Origin: a bacterium
GTDB taxonomy: Bacteria > Ratteibacteria > UBA8468
Assembly (NCBI GenBank): GCA_030672255.1
Contig: DAOVGU010000102.1
Location: forward strand, 1 to 9,143
DNA length: 9,143 bases
Direction of reading: 5' to 3'
The notes under the pieces are model-generated. The model saw only the letters and a list, made by a program, of their open reading frames with translations. It had not been told where the DNA came from and searched no databases. This document shows, one piece after another, positions 1-7,010 of this stretch; position 1 is the stretch's first letter; each line of letters opens with the position of its first letter. The position numbers were made by a program, and so were the translations under genes.

Positions 1-17
1 AGAGTTAATCTCAAGAC

Positions 18-773
18 CTACATTGTATTTTTTGGAGTGCTCCTATCTTTGATCACTCCCAGAGGAAAGAACGGAATCATCTTTTTTTTAATCCAGGTGA
101 GAGCCTCCTGTGGTGTAAGACCCCAGTTGGTGGGACAGGAAGAAAGAACCTCAACTAAAGAAAACCCCTTTTGCTCCAATTGATTGCGAAATGCTTTTTT
201 AATTGCTTGTTTGGCCTTTAAAATATGGGCAACGGAGTCAAGCGCCACTCTCTCTAAATAACTTACTCCTTCTAAAGAGACTAAAAGTTCGCAGACTTTG
301 ATGGGATAACCATCCAGCTGCGGATTTCTTCCCTCTCTTGTAGTGGTGGTCTTCTGGTCTAAAAGGGTGGTTGGCGCCATCTGTCCCTTGGTCATTCCAT
401 AGACACCATTATTAACGAAGATTACGGCGATATTCTCCCCGCGATTAGCCGCATGAATGATTTCAGCCGTTCCGATAGCGGCGATATCCCCATCTCCTTG
501 ATAGGTAAAGACTATTCTTTCTGGATGGACTCGCTTGATGCCGGTAGCAACTGCCGGTGGTCGTCCATGGGCGGCCTCCGTCACATCAAAGTTCCAGTAG
601 TCGTAGGCTAAAACTGCACAGCCAACCGGAGCGACCCCAATTGTCTTTTCCCTGATTTTTAATTCATCCACTACTTCAGCAATAAGTCTATGGGCAATGC
701 CATGGCCACAACCAGGACAGTAGATCGTCTTCTCGCGAGTTAGGCTTTTTGGTCTACCAAATACCTTTTTCAT
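18..773 (-). CDS. vorA: 2-oxoacid:ferredoxin oxidoreductase, TPP-binding (beta) subunit, VorA/KorB-like
   Basis: This 251-residue protein is the thiamine pyrophosphate-binding catalytic subunit of a ferredoxin-dependent 2-oxoacid oxidoreductase, which decarboxylates a 2-oxoacid plus CoA to acyl-CoA and CO2 and reduces ferredoxin in the cytoplasm. CPGCGHG at residues 19-25 is the family hallmark. The TPP/Mg motif runs from GDGD (93-96) to NN (121-122), followed by GVYGMTKGQMAPTT. Cys19, Cys22, Cys52 and Cys213 are placed to hold the [4Fe-4S] cluster of this subunit. The ATG at 773 is the only reasonable start, because an in-frame TGA sits at 789-791 inside the upstream repeat. No good Shine-Dalgarno sequence precedes it, only a weak GGA. 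It follows vorB after a 179-nt repeat-filled gap. A gamma subunit may lie beyond the left edge. Substrate (branched-chain versus 2-oxoglutarate) cannot be fixed from sequence; the Vor name follows the partner vorB. Confidence 0.88.
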   Translation of the reverse strand: MKKVFGRPKSLTREKTIYCPGCGHGIAHRLIAEVVDELKIREKTIGVAPVGCAVLAYDYWNFDVTEAAHGRPPAVATGIKRVHPERIVFTYQGDGDIAAIGTAEIIHAANRGENIAVIFVNNGVYGMTKGQMAPTTLLDQKTTTTREGRNPQLDGYPIKVCELLVSLEGVSYLERVALDSVAHILKAKQAIKKAFRNQLEQKGFSLVEVLSSCPTNWGLTPQEALTWIKKKMIPFFPLGVIKDRSTPKNTM

Positions 774-786
774 ATTTATCCACAGA

Positions 787-956
787 TGTCATTGCGAGGA
801 GCGTTAGCAGTCTCCTCAGCTACCGCTTCGTCAGGCAGGGTGCTCACATCTCGCACCCGACGCTATCTCGTGCTCCTTACTCGTCGCACAGCGTCCGTGG
901 CAATCTCTCACTTCTTGAGATTGCTTCACTTCGTTCGCAATGACACTTTGTGTCAT
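787..956. repeat. Dispersed palindromic repeat, copy A (between vorB and vorA)
   Basis: The element is bounded by a perfect 11-bp terminal inverted repeat, TGTCATTGCGA at 787-797 and TCGCAATGACA at 935-945. An inner inverted repeat, GCAATCTC (900-907) and GAGATTGC (917-924), lies within it. A small hairpin abuts the right end: ATGACAC (940-946), TTT loop, GTGTCAT (950-956). Copy B at 8098-8182 has the same architecture with a different loop and stem-closing bases. The hairpin overlaps the vorB stop codon (953-955). The rest of the 774-952 gap is CCACAGATG-type flank that also occurs near copy B. Similar 'GTCATTGCGAG' elements are known as dispersed non-coding repeats in many bacterial genomes; no protein is encoded. 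Confidence 0.85.
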
Positions 957-1996
957 CTTTTTTTAACCTCTTTCAGGATTTCCTTCGGGGTAGGGATTCC
1001 CCCACCGGGACGACCATAGAAGGAAATTTTTGCTTTATCTCTAAGAGCAATTTTTACATCATCGAGCATCTGCCCTAAGTTCATCTCCACCACCAGAAAC
1101 TTCTTTCCTCTCTCGGCAAGTTTTGCTAAAGCCTTGTAAGGGAATGGCCAGAGGCTAATTGGTCGAAAAAGTCCTAATTTCATACCCTCTTTTCTTCCCT
1201 CAATGACTGCTCCCTTAGCAATCCGGGCGCAACTCCCATAGGCCACAAGGAAAAATTTGCTATCGGCACTACAGAAAGTTTCGTAACGGAGCTCTCTTTC
1301 CTCTATTTTTTGATACTTGGCGGCTAATTTCCAATTGTGGGTCTCTAATACCCCGGGAGTAAGAAAAAGGGACTTAACAGAATTGGGTTTTCTTCCCTTA
1401 CAGCCGGTGAGGGCCCAGGGTTTCTTGGGTAATCTCTTCTTTGGTTTTTTTAGTTTTACCGGTTCCATCACCTGAGCGAGAATTCCATCGGCTAAGATAA
1501 GCGCTGGATTGCGGTATTTATCGGCTAAATCAAAGGCAAGATAGGTAAGATCAAAGAGCTCCTGAATTGAGGAAGGTCCAAAGGTGATGGTTCGGTAATC
1601 ACCATGCCCCCCACCTCGGGTGGCCTGGAAATAGTCTGATTGACTGGGAGTAACGTCTCCAAGTCCGGGGCCGGCTCGATTCATATTAACGATAACCGCC
1701 GGCAATTCACAGCCAGCAAGATATGAGATTCCCTCCTGTTTTAAAGAAATTCCCGGGGAGGAGGAGGAGGTCATCACTCTGGCACCAGCGGCTGATGCCC
1801 CAAAGACCATATTGATTGCGGCTACTTCACTTTCCGATTGGATGAATGTTCCTCCTGCTTCCCTCATTCGCCAGCTCATATATTCGGTGAACTGGTTCTG
1901 AGGGGTAATTGGGTAGCCGAAGTAATAACGACATCCAGCTCGAATGGCCGCTTCCCCCGCCGCCTCATTTCCACTCATTAAAACCTTTTTTACCAT
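953..1996 (-). CDS. vorB: 2-oxoacid:ferredoxin oxidoreductase alpha subunit, VorB-like
   Basis: This 347-residue protein is the alpha subunit of a ferredoxin oxidoreductase, most like the 3-methyl-2-oxobutanoate (2-oxoisovalerate) enzyme subunit VorB, and partners the TPP subunit encoded by the next gene. The N-terminal pyrimidine-binding domain shows GNEAAGEAAIRAG (9-21), GYPITPQ (27-33), a glutamate-rich SESEVAAINM stretch (54-63) and TSSSSPGISLKQE (76-88). NMNRAGPGLGDVTPSQSDY follows at 104-122. The C-terminal part (about 235-340) is the transketolase-C-like domain, ending in FYGRPGGGIPTPKEI. Length fits the family. The ATG follows an AT-rich, SD-poor leader 31 nt after the lpxL-like stop. 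No ferredoxin-like delta subunit precedes it, unlike many vor/kor operons. The TGA stop lies in the hairpin of the downstream repeat. Substrate choice between VorB and KorA types is inferred from overall resemblance only. Confidence 0.9.
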   Translation of the reverse strand: MVKKVLMSGNEAAGEAAIRAGCRYYFGYPITPQNQFTEYMSWRMREAGGTFIQSESEVAAINMVFGASAAGARVMTSSSSPGISLKQEGISYLAGCELPAVIVNMNRAGPGLGDVTPSQSDYFQATRGGGHGDYRTITFGPSSIQELFDLTYLAFDLADKYRNPALILADGILAQVMEPVKLKKPKKRLPKKPWALTGCKGRKPNSVKSLFLTPGVLETHNWKLAAKYQKIEERELRYETFCSADSKFFLVAYGSCARIAKGAVIEGRKEGMKLGLFRPISLWPFPYKALAKLAERGKKFLVVEMNLGQMLDDVKIALRDKAKISFYGRPGGGIPTPKEILKEVKKR

Positions 1997-2027
1997 ATAA
2001 TTATTTTACCACGAAGACTACAATTTT

Positions 2028-2906
2028 TCATCCTTTGGGCCAGAGTGGCTGGAAATTAAGCCATTGGGAAGGATAAGCCAAAATATATTTCTCCACCACT
2101 CCTAAAGCTCGGCGCGCCAGCTCCTCTAAATCCTTTTCTCTATCGTCGGTTTTTGTTGGCAGAATGGGCGGTTCAAATATAAGGAGAAACCTTCCTTCCT
2201 TTATTCTGATTAAGAAGCCGGGTACAATGGGGCAGTTCATTTTGAGGGCTAAAGCCGCCGGTCCCTTAGGAATCTTGGTTTTCCTTCCAAAAAACTCTAT
2301 TAGGATTCCTTGCTCGCCGATAAGTCTATCTCCTAAGAGCGCTACTATTTCATTCTTGGCAAGAGCCCGAATAATTTTTTTTAATTCTTTTCCCCAGGGA
2401 ATAACCTTTACCCCTTGATGCTTTCGTCTCTCTACAAATATTCTGTCTCTTTCTGATGTTTTGTGGGGAAGGGCTACCGCATTTACAGGATAACCTAAAA
2501 GAGTAGTAACTACCCCACCCAATTCCCAGTTGCCAAGGTGGGCGGTGATGCTAACTACGCCCCTGCCTTTAGCAAGCGCCTGGTCAAGATACCGTTTTCC
2601 TTTTATAGTAATGAATTTTTTCAGATTATTTTTGTTGATCTTAGGAAGATATGAGAATTCAGCTGCATATCTTGCAAAATTATAGAATGATTCCTTAACA
2701 TATTTTTCCGATAAACGTTCATTTAAGGATTTTCCGTTTTGATGTGCCTGAAAGGTCAATACCTGCCTGATGTTACTCTTTACTCCTTGTCTTATCCCTT
2801 TCTTATATAGATATTGGATGTCGGCGACTCGCTTAGCAATGAAATATAAGAGTTTTAAAGGAAGGTGCACCCCTAAAAAACAACATAAATGATATAAAAA
2901 TGCCAT
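2028..2906 (-). CDS. LpxL/HtrB-family lipid A (lysophospholipid) acyltransferase
   Basis: A 292-residue member of the bacterial lauroyl/myristoyl acyltransferase family, which adds secondary acyl chains to Kdo2-lipid A or a related lipid at the inner face of the cytoplasmic membrane. The catalytic HX4E motif is seen as HLGNWE (123-128), with the conserved downstream block LGDRLIGEQG (191-200), FFGRKTKIPKGPAALA (205-220) and PIVPGF (226-231). The N-terminus carries a hydrophobic stretch (about 3-24) that fits a single membrane anchor. Length is slightly below the usual 300-310. Presence of the family implies an outer membrane, though some members acylate other lipids, so the exact acceptor is open. 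The start lies 20 nt after the recR stop, with a GGAG placed rather far (12 nt) upstream. Co-transcription with recR is likely; a functional link is not obvious. Confidence 0.87.
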   Translation of the reverse strand: MAFLYHLCCFLGVHLPLKLLYFIAKRVADIQYLYKKGIRQGVKSNIRQVLTFQAHQNGKSLNERLSEKYVKESFYNFARYAAEFSYLPKINKNNLKKFITIKGKRYLDQALAKGRGVVSITAHLGNWELGGVVTTLLGYPVNAVALPHKTSERDRIFVERRKHQGVKVIPWGKELKKIIRALAKNEIVALLGDRLIGEQGILIEFFGRKTKIPKGPAALALKMNCPIVPGFLIRIKEGRFLLIFEPPILPTKTDDREKDLEELARRALGVVEKYILAYPSQWLNFQPLWPKG

Positions 2907-2926
2907 TATCTATCTTTTCTCCAAAA

Positions 2927-3526
2927 CTACCCGAGTTTCCTTCTTCCTTCCATTGCTCGAGTTAGAGTGAGTTGATCAATATTCTCAATACTGCTTCCGA
3001 GAGGGAGACCATAAGCAATGCGGCTATGTGGGACGTTCAAGGATTTAAGCATTTTAGAAAGATAGAGAGCGGTAGTTTCTCCTTCGGTGTCGGTGTTGGT
3101 GGCGATAATAACCTCCCCCGGCATTTCTCTTTCTATCCTTTCCATCAACTCTTTGATACGGAGAGCCTCGGGCCCAATCCCTTCTAATAATGAGATCTTC
3201 CCCCCCAGGATGTGATAAAGGCCATTATAGTCAGTTTTTTCCAAAGCGGTAACATCGCAAGATTCTTCTACAATACAGATTATTTTTCTATTTCTTTTTT
3301 TGCTACTGCAGATGGTGCAAGGATCATTTTCCGTGATATTATTGCAAATAGAGCAAGATTTTATTTTTCTCTTCAGGTTTAAGATTGCAGAGGCAAGAGC
3401 ATTAACCTCTTCTTGCGGAGATTTGAGGAGATGGAAGGCGAGCCTTTCTGCGCTTCTCTGCCCGATAGTCGGGAGTTTTTTCATGAGATTGATTAATTCT
3501 TCCAATGGTTTTGCATATAATGGCAT
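2927..3526 (-). CDS. recR: Recombination protein RecR
   Basis: RecR acts in the RecFOR pathway, helping load RecA onto gapped DNA. With the ATG at 3526 the protein is 199 residues, the typical length, and begins MPLYAKPLEELINLMKKLPTIG, the helix-hairpin-helix region. Four zinc-finger cysteines follow at 58, 61, 70 and 73, then a Toprim domain (about 82-160, IVEES near 85-89 and ATNTDTEGETTALYL at 142-156), and the C-terminal YGLPLGSSIENIDQLTLTRA (172-191), a RecR signature. An in-frame ATG eight codons upstream is rejected, because the strong AAGGAGG lies between it and the chosen start, the longer product would overlap dnaX, and the extra residues do not match RecR. The dnaX stop and this start are separated by one base (TGA-T-ATG), so translational coupling is likely. 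Confidence 0.96.
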   Translation of the reverse strand: MPLYAKPLEELINLMKKLPTIGQRSAERLAFHLLKSPQEEVNALASAILNLKRKIKSCSICNNITENDPCTICSSKKRNRKIICIVEESCDVTALEKTDYNGLYHILGGKISLLEGIGPEALRIKELMERIEREMPGEVIIATNTDTEGETTALYLSKMLKSLNVPHSRIAYGLPLGSSIENIDQLTLTRAMEGRRKLG

Positions 3527-3527
3527 A

Positions 3528-5069
3528 TCATTCCTCCTTCCGGGAGACAATCCTTCCTCCGAAGAGATCCAGAATTTTCTTAATCTTTTTCTCCTCTTCT
3601 ATTGTTAGCTCCCTTCTCTGTGGTTGCTCAGATGAATCCGCATTTTCTTCCCTGTCCCCATAGGCAGTCTCTACAATAAAGTCCCCGCTGAATCTCTTTT
3701 TCAATATCTCCTCAATGATTTTTCTGTTCTTTTCCACCATTTCTTTGTGAAAATGCAAATCTTTTTTAAATTCAATGGTAATTGAGTTATCTTTAACTTT
3801 TTTGATCCTGCCTTCTTGAAGGCAGGCTTCCAGTGGCCTCTTTTTCTCTTTAATCTCCTTTAGGATTAAAGGCCAGGCTTCTTTTATCTCTTCATCCCTT
3901 ATAGGATAGGAGATTTCGGATTCGGCTGGCTCCTTTATTGAAGGTGGCTCTTTTTCCTCTCTTGTCGGTTTTCTCTTGGTAAAATCCCTTATCAAGGAGA
4001 GGAGGAAGATCTCCGAGATAATAGAGGCTAACTCCTCCCTTCTTATTCTTTCTTTAAATAGGGAGATTTTCTCTATAATCTGGAAGAGTTCCTCGGAGGA
4101 GAAATTTTTGCCCTGGTCTTCTAAGATTTGTTGATGGTCTGGATTTACATTGAGAAAGGGGGAAAGGGCAGGGCTTTCCTTTAGCAGGAGGATATTGCGG
4201 AAATGGCCAAGAAGGCCCCCAAAGAAGGAAACAAAACTTTTTCCCTCGGTTGTCAATCCGTTAATGATAGTAAAAAGGCAGGGAGGATCATTATTGACAA
4301 TCATTTCAACAACCTTAAAGAATACCTCTTCCTCCACCAGACCAAGCAGACTATTTACTTCAGAGACACCAATTCTGTTCGTATCGGTAAAGGAAACAAG
4401 TTGATCTAAGATGGAGAGAGCATCTCGCAAAGAACCGGCGGAAAAAACCGCCATTTTTCTTAATGCTTCCTCTTCTGCTTTTATTCCCTCTCTTTCAGCA
4501 ATATTCTTTAACTGGGTAAGTATATCTATCGTCTTGATTGCTCGGAAATCAAAATGCTGGCAACGCGAGAGGATTGTTGGAATAACCCGATCTGGTTGGG
4601 TGGTGGCAAAGATAAATTTGATGTGAGCCGGTGGTTCCTCCAAAGTCTTTAAGAGGGCATTAAAGGCCTCCGTGGTGAGCATATGCACTTCATCAATAAT
4701 GTAAATCTTATACCTGCTCTTTACGGGAATGAACTTTACATTCTCTCGGAGTTCTCTAATCTGGTCAATTCCTCGGTTAGAGGCCCCATCAATCTCTAAA
4801 ACATCGTTACTGTTTGTCGCAGTAATCTCTTTGCAGAGATCACAGGTGTTGCAAGGATTAGCCGTTGGTCCTTTCTCGCAATTAAGCGCTTTGGCTAAAA
4901 TTCTGGCCATCGATGTTTTACCTACCCCCCTTGGTCCCGCAAAGAGGTAAGCGGAGGCGACTCGGTCGGAAGTAATCGCATTGGCTAAAGTCCTGGTGAT
5001 ATGCTCCTGCCCAACTACTTCCTCAAAATTCTGGGGCCGATATTTCCTGGCTAAGATTAGATAGGACAT
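3528..5069 (-). CDS. dnaX: DNA polymerase III subunit gamma/tau
   Basis: This 513-residue protein is the ATPase of the clamp loader that places the sliding clamp on primed DNA. Walker A is GPRGVGKT (45-52). The zinc module uses Cys64, Cys73, Cys76 and Cys79. Walker B is IYIIDEVH (122-129), followed by FNALLKTLEEPP (136-147), sensor-1 FATTQPD (154-160) and the SRC arginine-finger motif (168-170). A lid domain and domain III follow to about residue 360. After a charged linker (about 365-395), a C-terminal module around EAWPLILKEIKEKKRPLEA (about 398-416) resembles the gamma/tau C-terminal domain of non-enterobacterial proteins. I find no clear in-frame slippery A-AAA-AAG heptamer, so one full-length product is most likely. 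The ATG at 5069 has a GAGGAGGGG ribosome site. recR follows after one base; ybaB, often between them, is absent. Confidence 0.97.
   Translation of the reverse strand: MSYLILARKYRPQNFEEVVGQEHITRTLANAITSDRVASAYLFAGPRGVGKTSMARILAKALNCEKGPTANPCNTCDLCKEITATNSNDVLEIDGASNRGIDQIRELRENVKFIPVKSRYKIYIIDEVHMLTTEAFNALLKTLEEPPAHIKFIFATTQPDRVIPTILSRCQHFDFRAIKTIDILTQLKNIAEREGIKAEEEALRKMAVFSAGSLRDALSILDQLVSFTDTNRIGVSEVNSLLGLVEEEVFFKVVEMIVNNDPPCLFTIINGLTTEGKSFVSFFGGLLGHFRNILLLKESPALSPFLNVNPDHQQILEDQGKNFSSEELFQIIEKISLFKERIRREELASIISEIFLLSLIRDFTKRKPTREEKEPPSIKEPAESEISYPIRDEEIKEAWPLILKEIKEKKRPLEACLQEGRIKKVKDNSITIEFKKDLHFHKEMVEKNRKIIEEILKKRFSGDFIVETAYGDREENADSSEQPQRRELTIEEEKKIKKILDLFGGRIVSRKEE
3533..3539 (-). promoter_or_regulatory. 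Ribosome binding site of recR
   Basis: On the minus strand AAGGAGG lies 6 nt before the ATG at 3526 and inside the last codons of dnaX. It decides the recR start in favour of the shorter, 199-residue product. Confidence 0.85.
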
Positions 5070-5077
5070 AAATTGTT

Positions 5078-5135
5078 CCCCTCCTCAGTCTTCCCCCTTG
5101 AGGGGAGTGGAGCCCCCCCCGGAAGTAGGTGGGGG
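5078..5135. repeat. C/G-rich probable dispersed repeat in the dnaX leader
   Basis: The 72-nt gap between rmuC and dnaX is strikingly C/G-rich compared with the neighbouring DNA. It contains an uninterrupted run of eight C (5113-5120), a GGGGGTG block near 5130-5137, and a short inverted repeat CCCC-TTGA-GGGG (about 5095-5106). The pattern of CACCCCC, CCCCTCAAGGGG and GAGGGG on the minus strand resembles a non-coding dispersed repeat often seen in intergenic regions of candidate-phylum genomes. That resemblance is from memory, and there is only one copy in the window. Its last bases, GAGGAGGGG at 5078-5086, form the dnaX ribosome binding site, 8 nt before the ATG. Confidence 0.45.
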
Positions 5136-5141
5136 TGTAAC

Positions 5142-6302
5142 TTATTCTTTCGAAGTTGCCTTTGGTTTAGGTGAGGTTATGGAAATACCTCTTTGTTTGC
5201 GGATATCCTCAATCTGCCTCAGCGGCCTTTCCAATTGATTGCGCCTCGTAGAGGTAAGATGAACAAACTCTTTCTGGGCTTCCTCAATTCTTCTTCCCAT
5301 TTTTTCCAGGCTCTCTGTGAATAGTTTATATTGCTTATTGAAGGCGCCCAAAAGTGAGAGTATCTGAGCCGCCGTCTTCTCTAAATTAAAATTATCCACC
5401 GCCTGGCGGATGATGGCAAGGATGGCATAGAGGGTAATCGGGGAGCAAAGGATTACCTTATTTTTTAGCGCTTCATCAAGAATGGTGCTGTCGCTCTCCT
5501 GAATAAATGCATATACCTGCTCATTGGGAATAAAGGCAATCACATAATCAACCGTATGTTCCTCGGGATTAATATAATCTCGCGTGGTTACTTCCTTAAT
5601 TCTACCTTTCACATCTCGCAAAAATTGAGATTTATAGTTTTCTTTTTCGGTATCATTTTCTGCCTCCAGGTAAGAAGCATAATTGTCTAAGGGGAATTTA
5701 ACATCCATATTTAGTTTCAAACCCTGAGGCAAAAGGAAGGTATAGTCCGGACGAGTTGTTGCTGTCTCTAAAGTTTTTTGTTTTTCATAATTTATTCCCT
5801 CTACAAAACCGGCGAGACGAAGCACATCCTCGGCCATTCTCTCTCCCCACTTGCCCCGGGTTTTCGGGCTGGCCAGAGCCATCCTTAACTGATTGGTTGT
5901 CTCCTGTAATTTGCCGGTCTGTTCAGCAGTAGATTTCAATTGGGTAGAAAGTTCGCCGAACTTTTTTTCTCGGTCCTTCTCAAACTCTCCGACAAGCTTT
6001 TGGACATTTTCCATCTCCTTCTTCATTGCCTCCAGTGTCTGGTCAATCAATTTTTTCTTGCTCTCTAATTCTTTCTCTCCGGATTTGGTCTGCACGGCAA
6101 GCGTTTCGTTGGCAAGTTTAAGGAACTCCTCGGTATTTTTGGAGAGAGCATCCATTGAAAGGGAGGAAAAGGAATCCTTTAACCTCTCAATAATTGCTTC
6201 TAAATCCCGCTCTTTTACCTCCTTTTTTTGTAAACGTCCAATAATAATAAACAGGAGGATGATCATCACCACTCCAATCAATGAGAGAACAAGATATTCC
6301 AT
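5142..6302 (-). CDS. rmuC: DNA recombination protein RmuC
   Basis: A 386-residue RmuC homologue. RmuC limits recombination at inverted repeats in Escherichia coli and is predicted to have a nuclease-like (PD-(D/E)XK-related) fold. A single N-terminal membrane segment (about 4-22) is followed by a long charged coiled coil (about 28-145) and then the RmuC domain (about 146-365). The domain shows SPKTRGKWGERMAEDVL (145-160), a TRPDYTFLLP stretch (183-192), DVKFPLDNY (200-208) and DYVIAFIPNEQVYAFI (252-267), all family signatures. Length is in the shorter half of the family range. The ATG has GAGG about 6 nt upstream, and the gene starts 17 nt after the nitroreductase stop. It is separated from dnaX by a C/G-rich leader. 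The membrane anchor suggests action at the inner membrane; the molecular activity of the family is not firmly known. Confidence 0.95.
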   Translation of the reverse strand: MEYLVLSLIGVVMIILLFIIIGRLQKKEVKERDLEAIIERLKDSFSSLSMDALSKNTEEFLKLANETLAVQTKSGEKELESKKKLIDQTLEAMKKEMENVQKLVGEFEKDREKKFGELSTQLKSTAEQTGKLQETTNQLRMALASPKTRGKWGERMAEDVLRLAGFVEGINYEKQKTLETATTRPDYTFLLPQGLKLNMDVKFPLDNYASYLEAENDTEKENYKSQFLRDVKGRIKEVTTRDYINPEEHTVDYVIAFIPNEQVYAFIQESDSTILDEALKNKVILCSPITLYAILAIIRQAVDNFNLEKTAAQILSLLGAFNKQYKLFTESLEKMGRRIEEAQKEFVHLTSTRRNQLERPLRQIEDIRKQRGISITSPKPKATSKE

Positions 6303-6319
6303 TGTCTACCTCACTCCAC

Positions 6320-6904
6320 TCATTTTTGTCTCCAAACATTATGGTAAAAAATACTGTTTAAATCTCTCTTGGGCACATGGAAAACCCCAGAACTATCCTT
6401 CCAATACTTAACTGAGCCTTTAAACGACTCAGCCACAGATTTTTCATCCGGATAGCCCAAGGCAAGAACCGAATCAATCTTATACTCTTTAGGAATCTTT
6501 AAAATCTGACGCAATCTTTTTCTTTCAATTGAACCAATCCAGCAACTGCCAATCCCCTTTTCTAAAGCGGTCAAAATCATATTCTCAATGCTTGCGGCCG
6601 CATCCTTTTCTCCATATTTGTTAATTTCCTTATTGATTAAGATGATGATATAGGCAGTCGGCCTTTTACCTTCCGGAGGGTTACCCGCCGGGGCAATATA
6701 ACTGGCCCATTTTAAAGTGGTAAAAACCTTATCTAATAAAGCAGAATCATCAACTACAATATATGCACATGGTTGTAAATTAGCTCCCGAAGGTGCTAAC
6801 CGACCGCTATTGACGATCTTTTTTAAAAGAGCAAAAGGTATCCTTTTCTGCTGGAAACGCCTAATCGTCCTCCGCTTTAAAATTATCTGATATACCTCAT
6901 CCAT
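6320..6904 (-). CDS. Nitroreductase-family FMN oxidoreductase
   Basis: A 194-residue flavoprotein of the nitroreductase (NfsB/NOX-like) family, which uses NAD(P)H and bound FMN to reduce nitro compounds, quinones or unknown natural substrates. The FMN phosphate-binding RRTIRRF (11-17) is followed by SGRLAPSGANLQP (33-45), GIGSCWIG (117-124) and ALGYPDE (148-154), all in the expected order and spacing. No extra domain or ferredoxin part is present. The C-terminal tail, KRDLNSIFYHNVW, fits the dimer-swapping tail of this family. The ATG lies 19 nt after the mature 3' end of tRNA-Ser(GGA), with only a weak GGA 5 nt upstream, so the gene probably shares a transcript with the tRNA. The physiological substrate cannot be read from sequence. 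Confidence 0.93.
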   Translation of the reverse strand: MDEVYQIILKRRTIRRFQQKRIPFALLKKIVNSGRLAPSGANLQPCAYIVVDDSALLDKVFTTLKWASYIAPAGNPPEGKRPTAYIIILINKEINKYGEKDAAASIENMILTALEKGIGSCWIGSIERKRLRQILKIPKEYKIDSVLALGYPDEKSVAESFKGSVKYWKDSSGVFHVPKRDLNSIFYHNVWRQK

Positions 6905-6923
6905 CTCATTCCATTCGTGACAG

Positions 6924-7010
6924 CGGAGAGGGGGAGATTCGAACTCCCGAGACCTTTCAGCCTACGCGATTTCCAGTCGCGCGCACTCGACCAGACTATG
7001 CGACCTCTCC
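6924..7010 (-). tRNA. tRNA-Ser (anticodon GGA)
   Basis: An 87-nt class II tRNA. The 7-bp acceptor stem is GGAGAGG/CCTCTCC with discriminator G. The D stem is GCAT/GTGC and the anticodon stem CGCGA/TCGCG, with loop CTGGAAA, giving anticodon GGA (codons UCC/UCU). A long variable arm follows, and the T arm GGGAG-TTCGAAT-CTCCC is perfectly paired. CCA is not encoded. Its first 15 nt are also the last codons and TAG stop of the DUF1284 gene, and no promoter or terminator is evident, so it is probably excised from a longer mRNA. Confidence 0.96.

Noticed and set aside
1..17. Start of a gamma-subunit gene (TTG at 14-12 on the minus strand)
   Set aside because: The stretch is too short, has no ribosome site, and the few codons readable do not identify a family.
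34..59. GGAGTG...CACTCC inverted repeat near the vorA 3' end
   Set aside because: It is only 6 bp with a long loop inside coding sequence, and is followed by A, not T, on the transcribed strand.
940..964. Hairpin plus T7 on the plus strand resembling an intrinsic terminator
   Set aside because: No plus-strand gene leads into it; the T run is the complement of the vorB lysine codons and the hairpin is the edge of the repeat. The stem is short and AT-rich.
749..1019. Plus-strand open frames across the vorA/vorB gap
   Set aside because: They read through the palindromic repeat and the vorB 3' end and show no recognisable protein features.
2927..3550. Longer RecR starting at an ATG at 3550
   Set aside because: It would overlap dnaX by 23 nt, adds eight residues foreign to RecR, and lies upstream of the strong AAGGAGG that serves the ATG at 3526.
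3528..3860. Programmed -1 frameshift site in dnaX
   Set aside because: The A-rich stretches in the 3' part (for example AAA AAA G and G AAA AAG contexts) are not in the required X-XXY-YYZ phase with a matching first base, and no clear stimulatory stem was seen.
5893..6411. A 172-codon plus-strand open frame opposite rmuC
   Set aside because: It is antisense to a clear RmuC coiled coil; its Ser/Phe-rich content is what the complement of Lys/Glu-rich coding gives.
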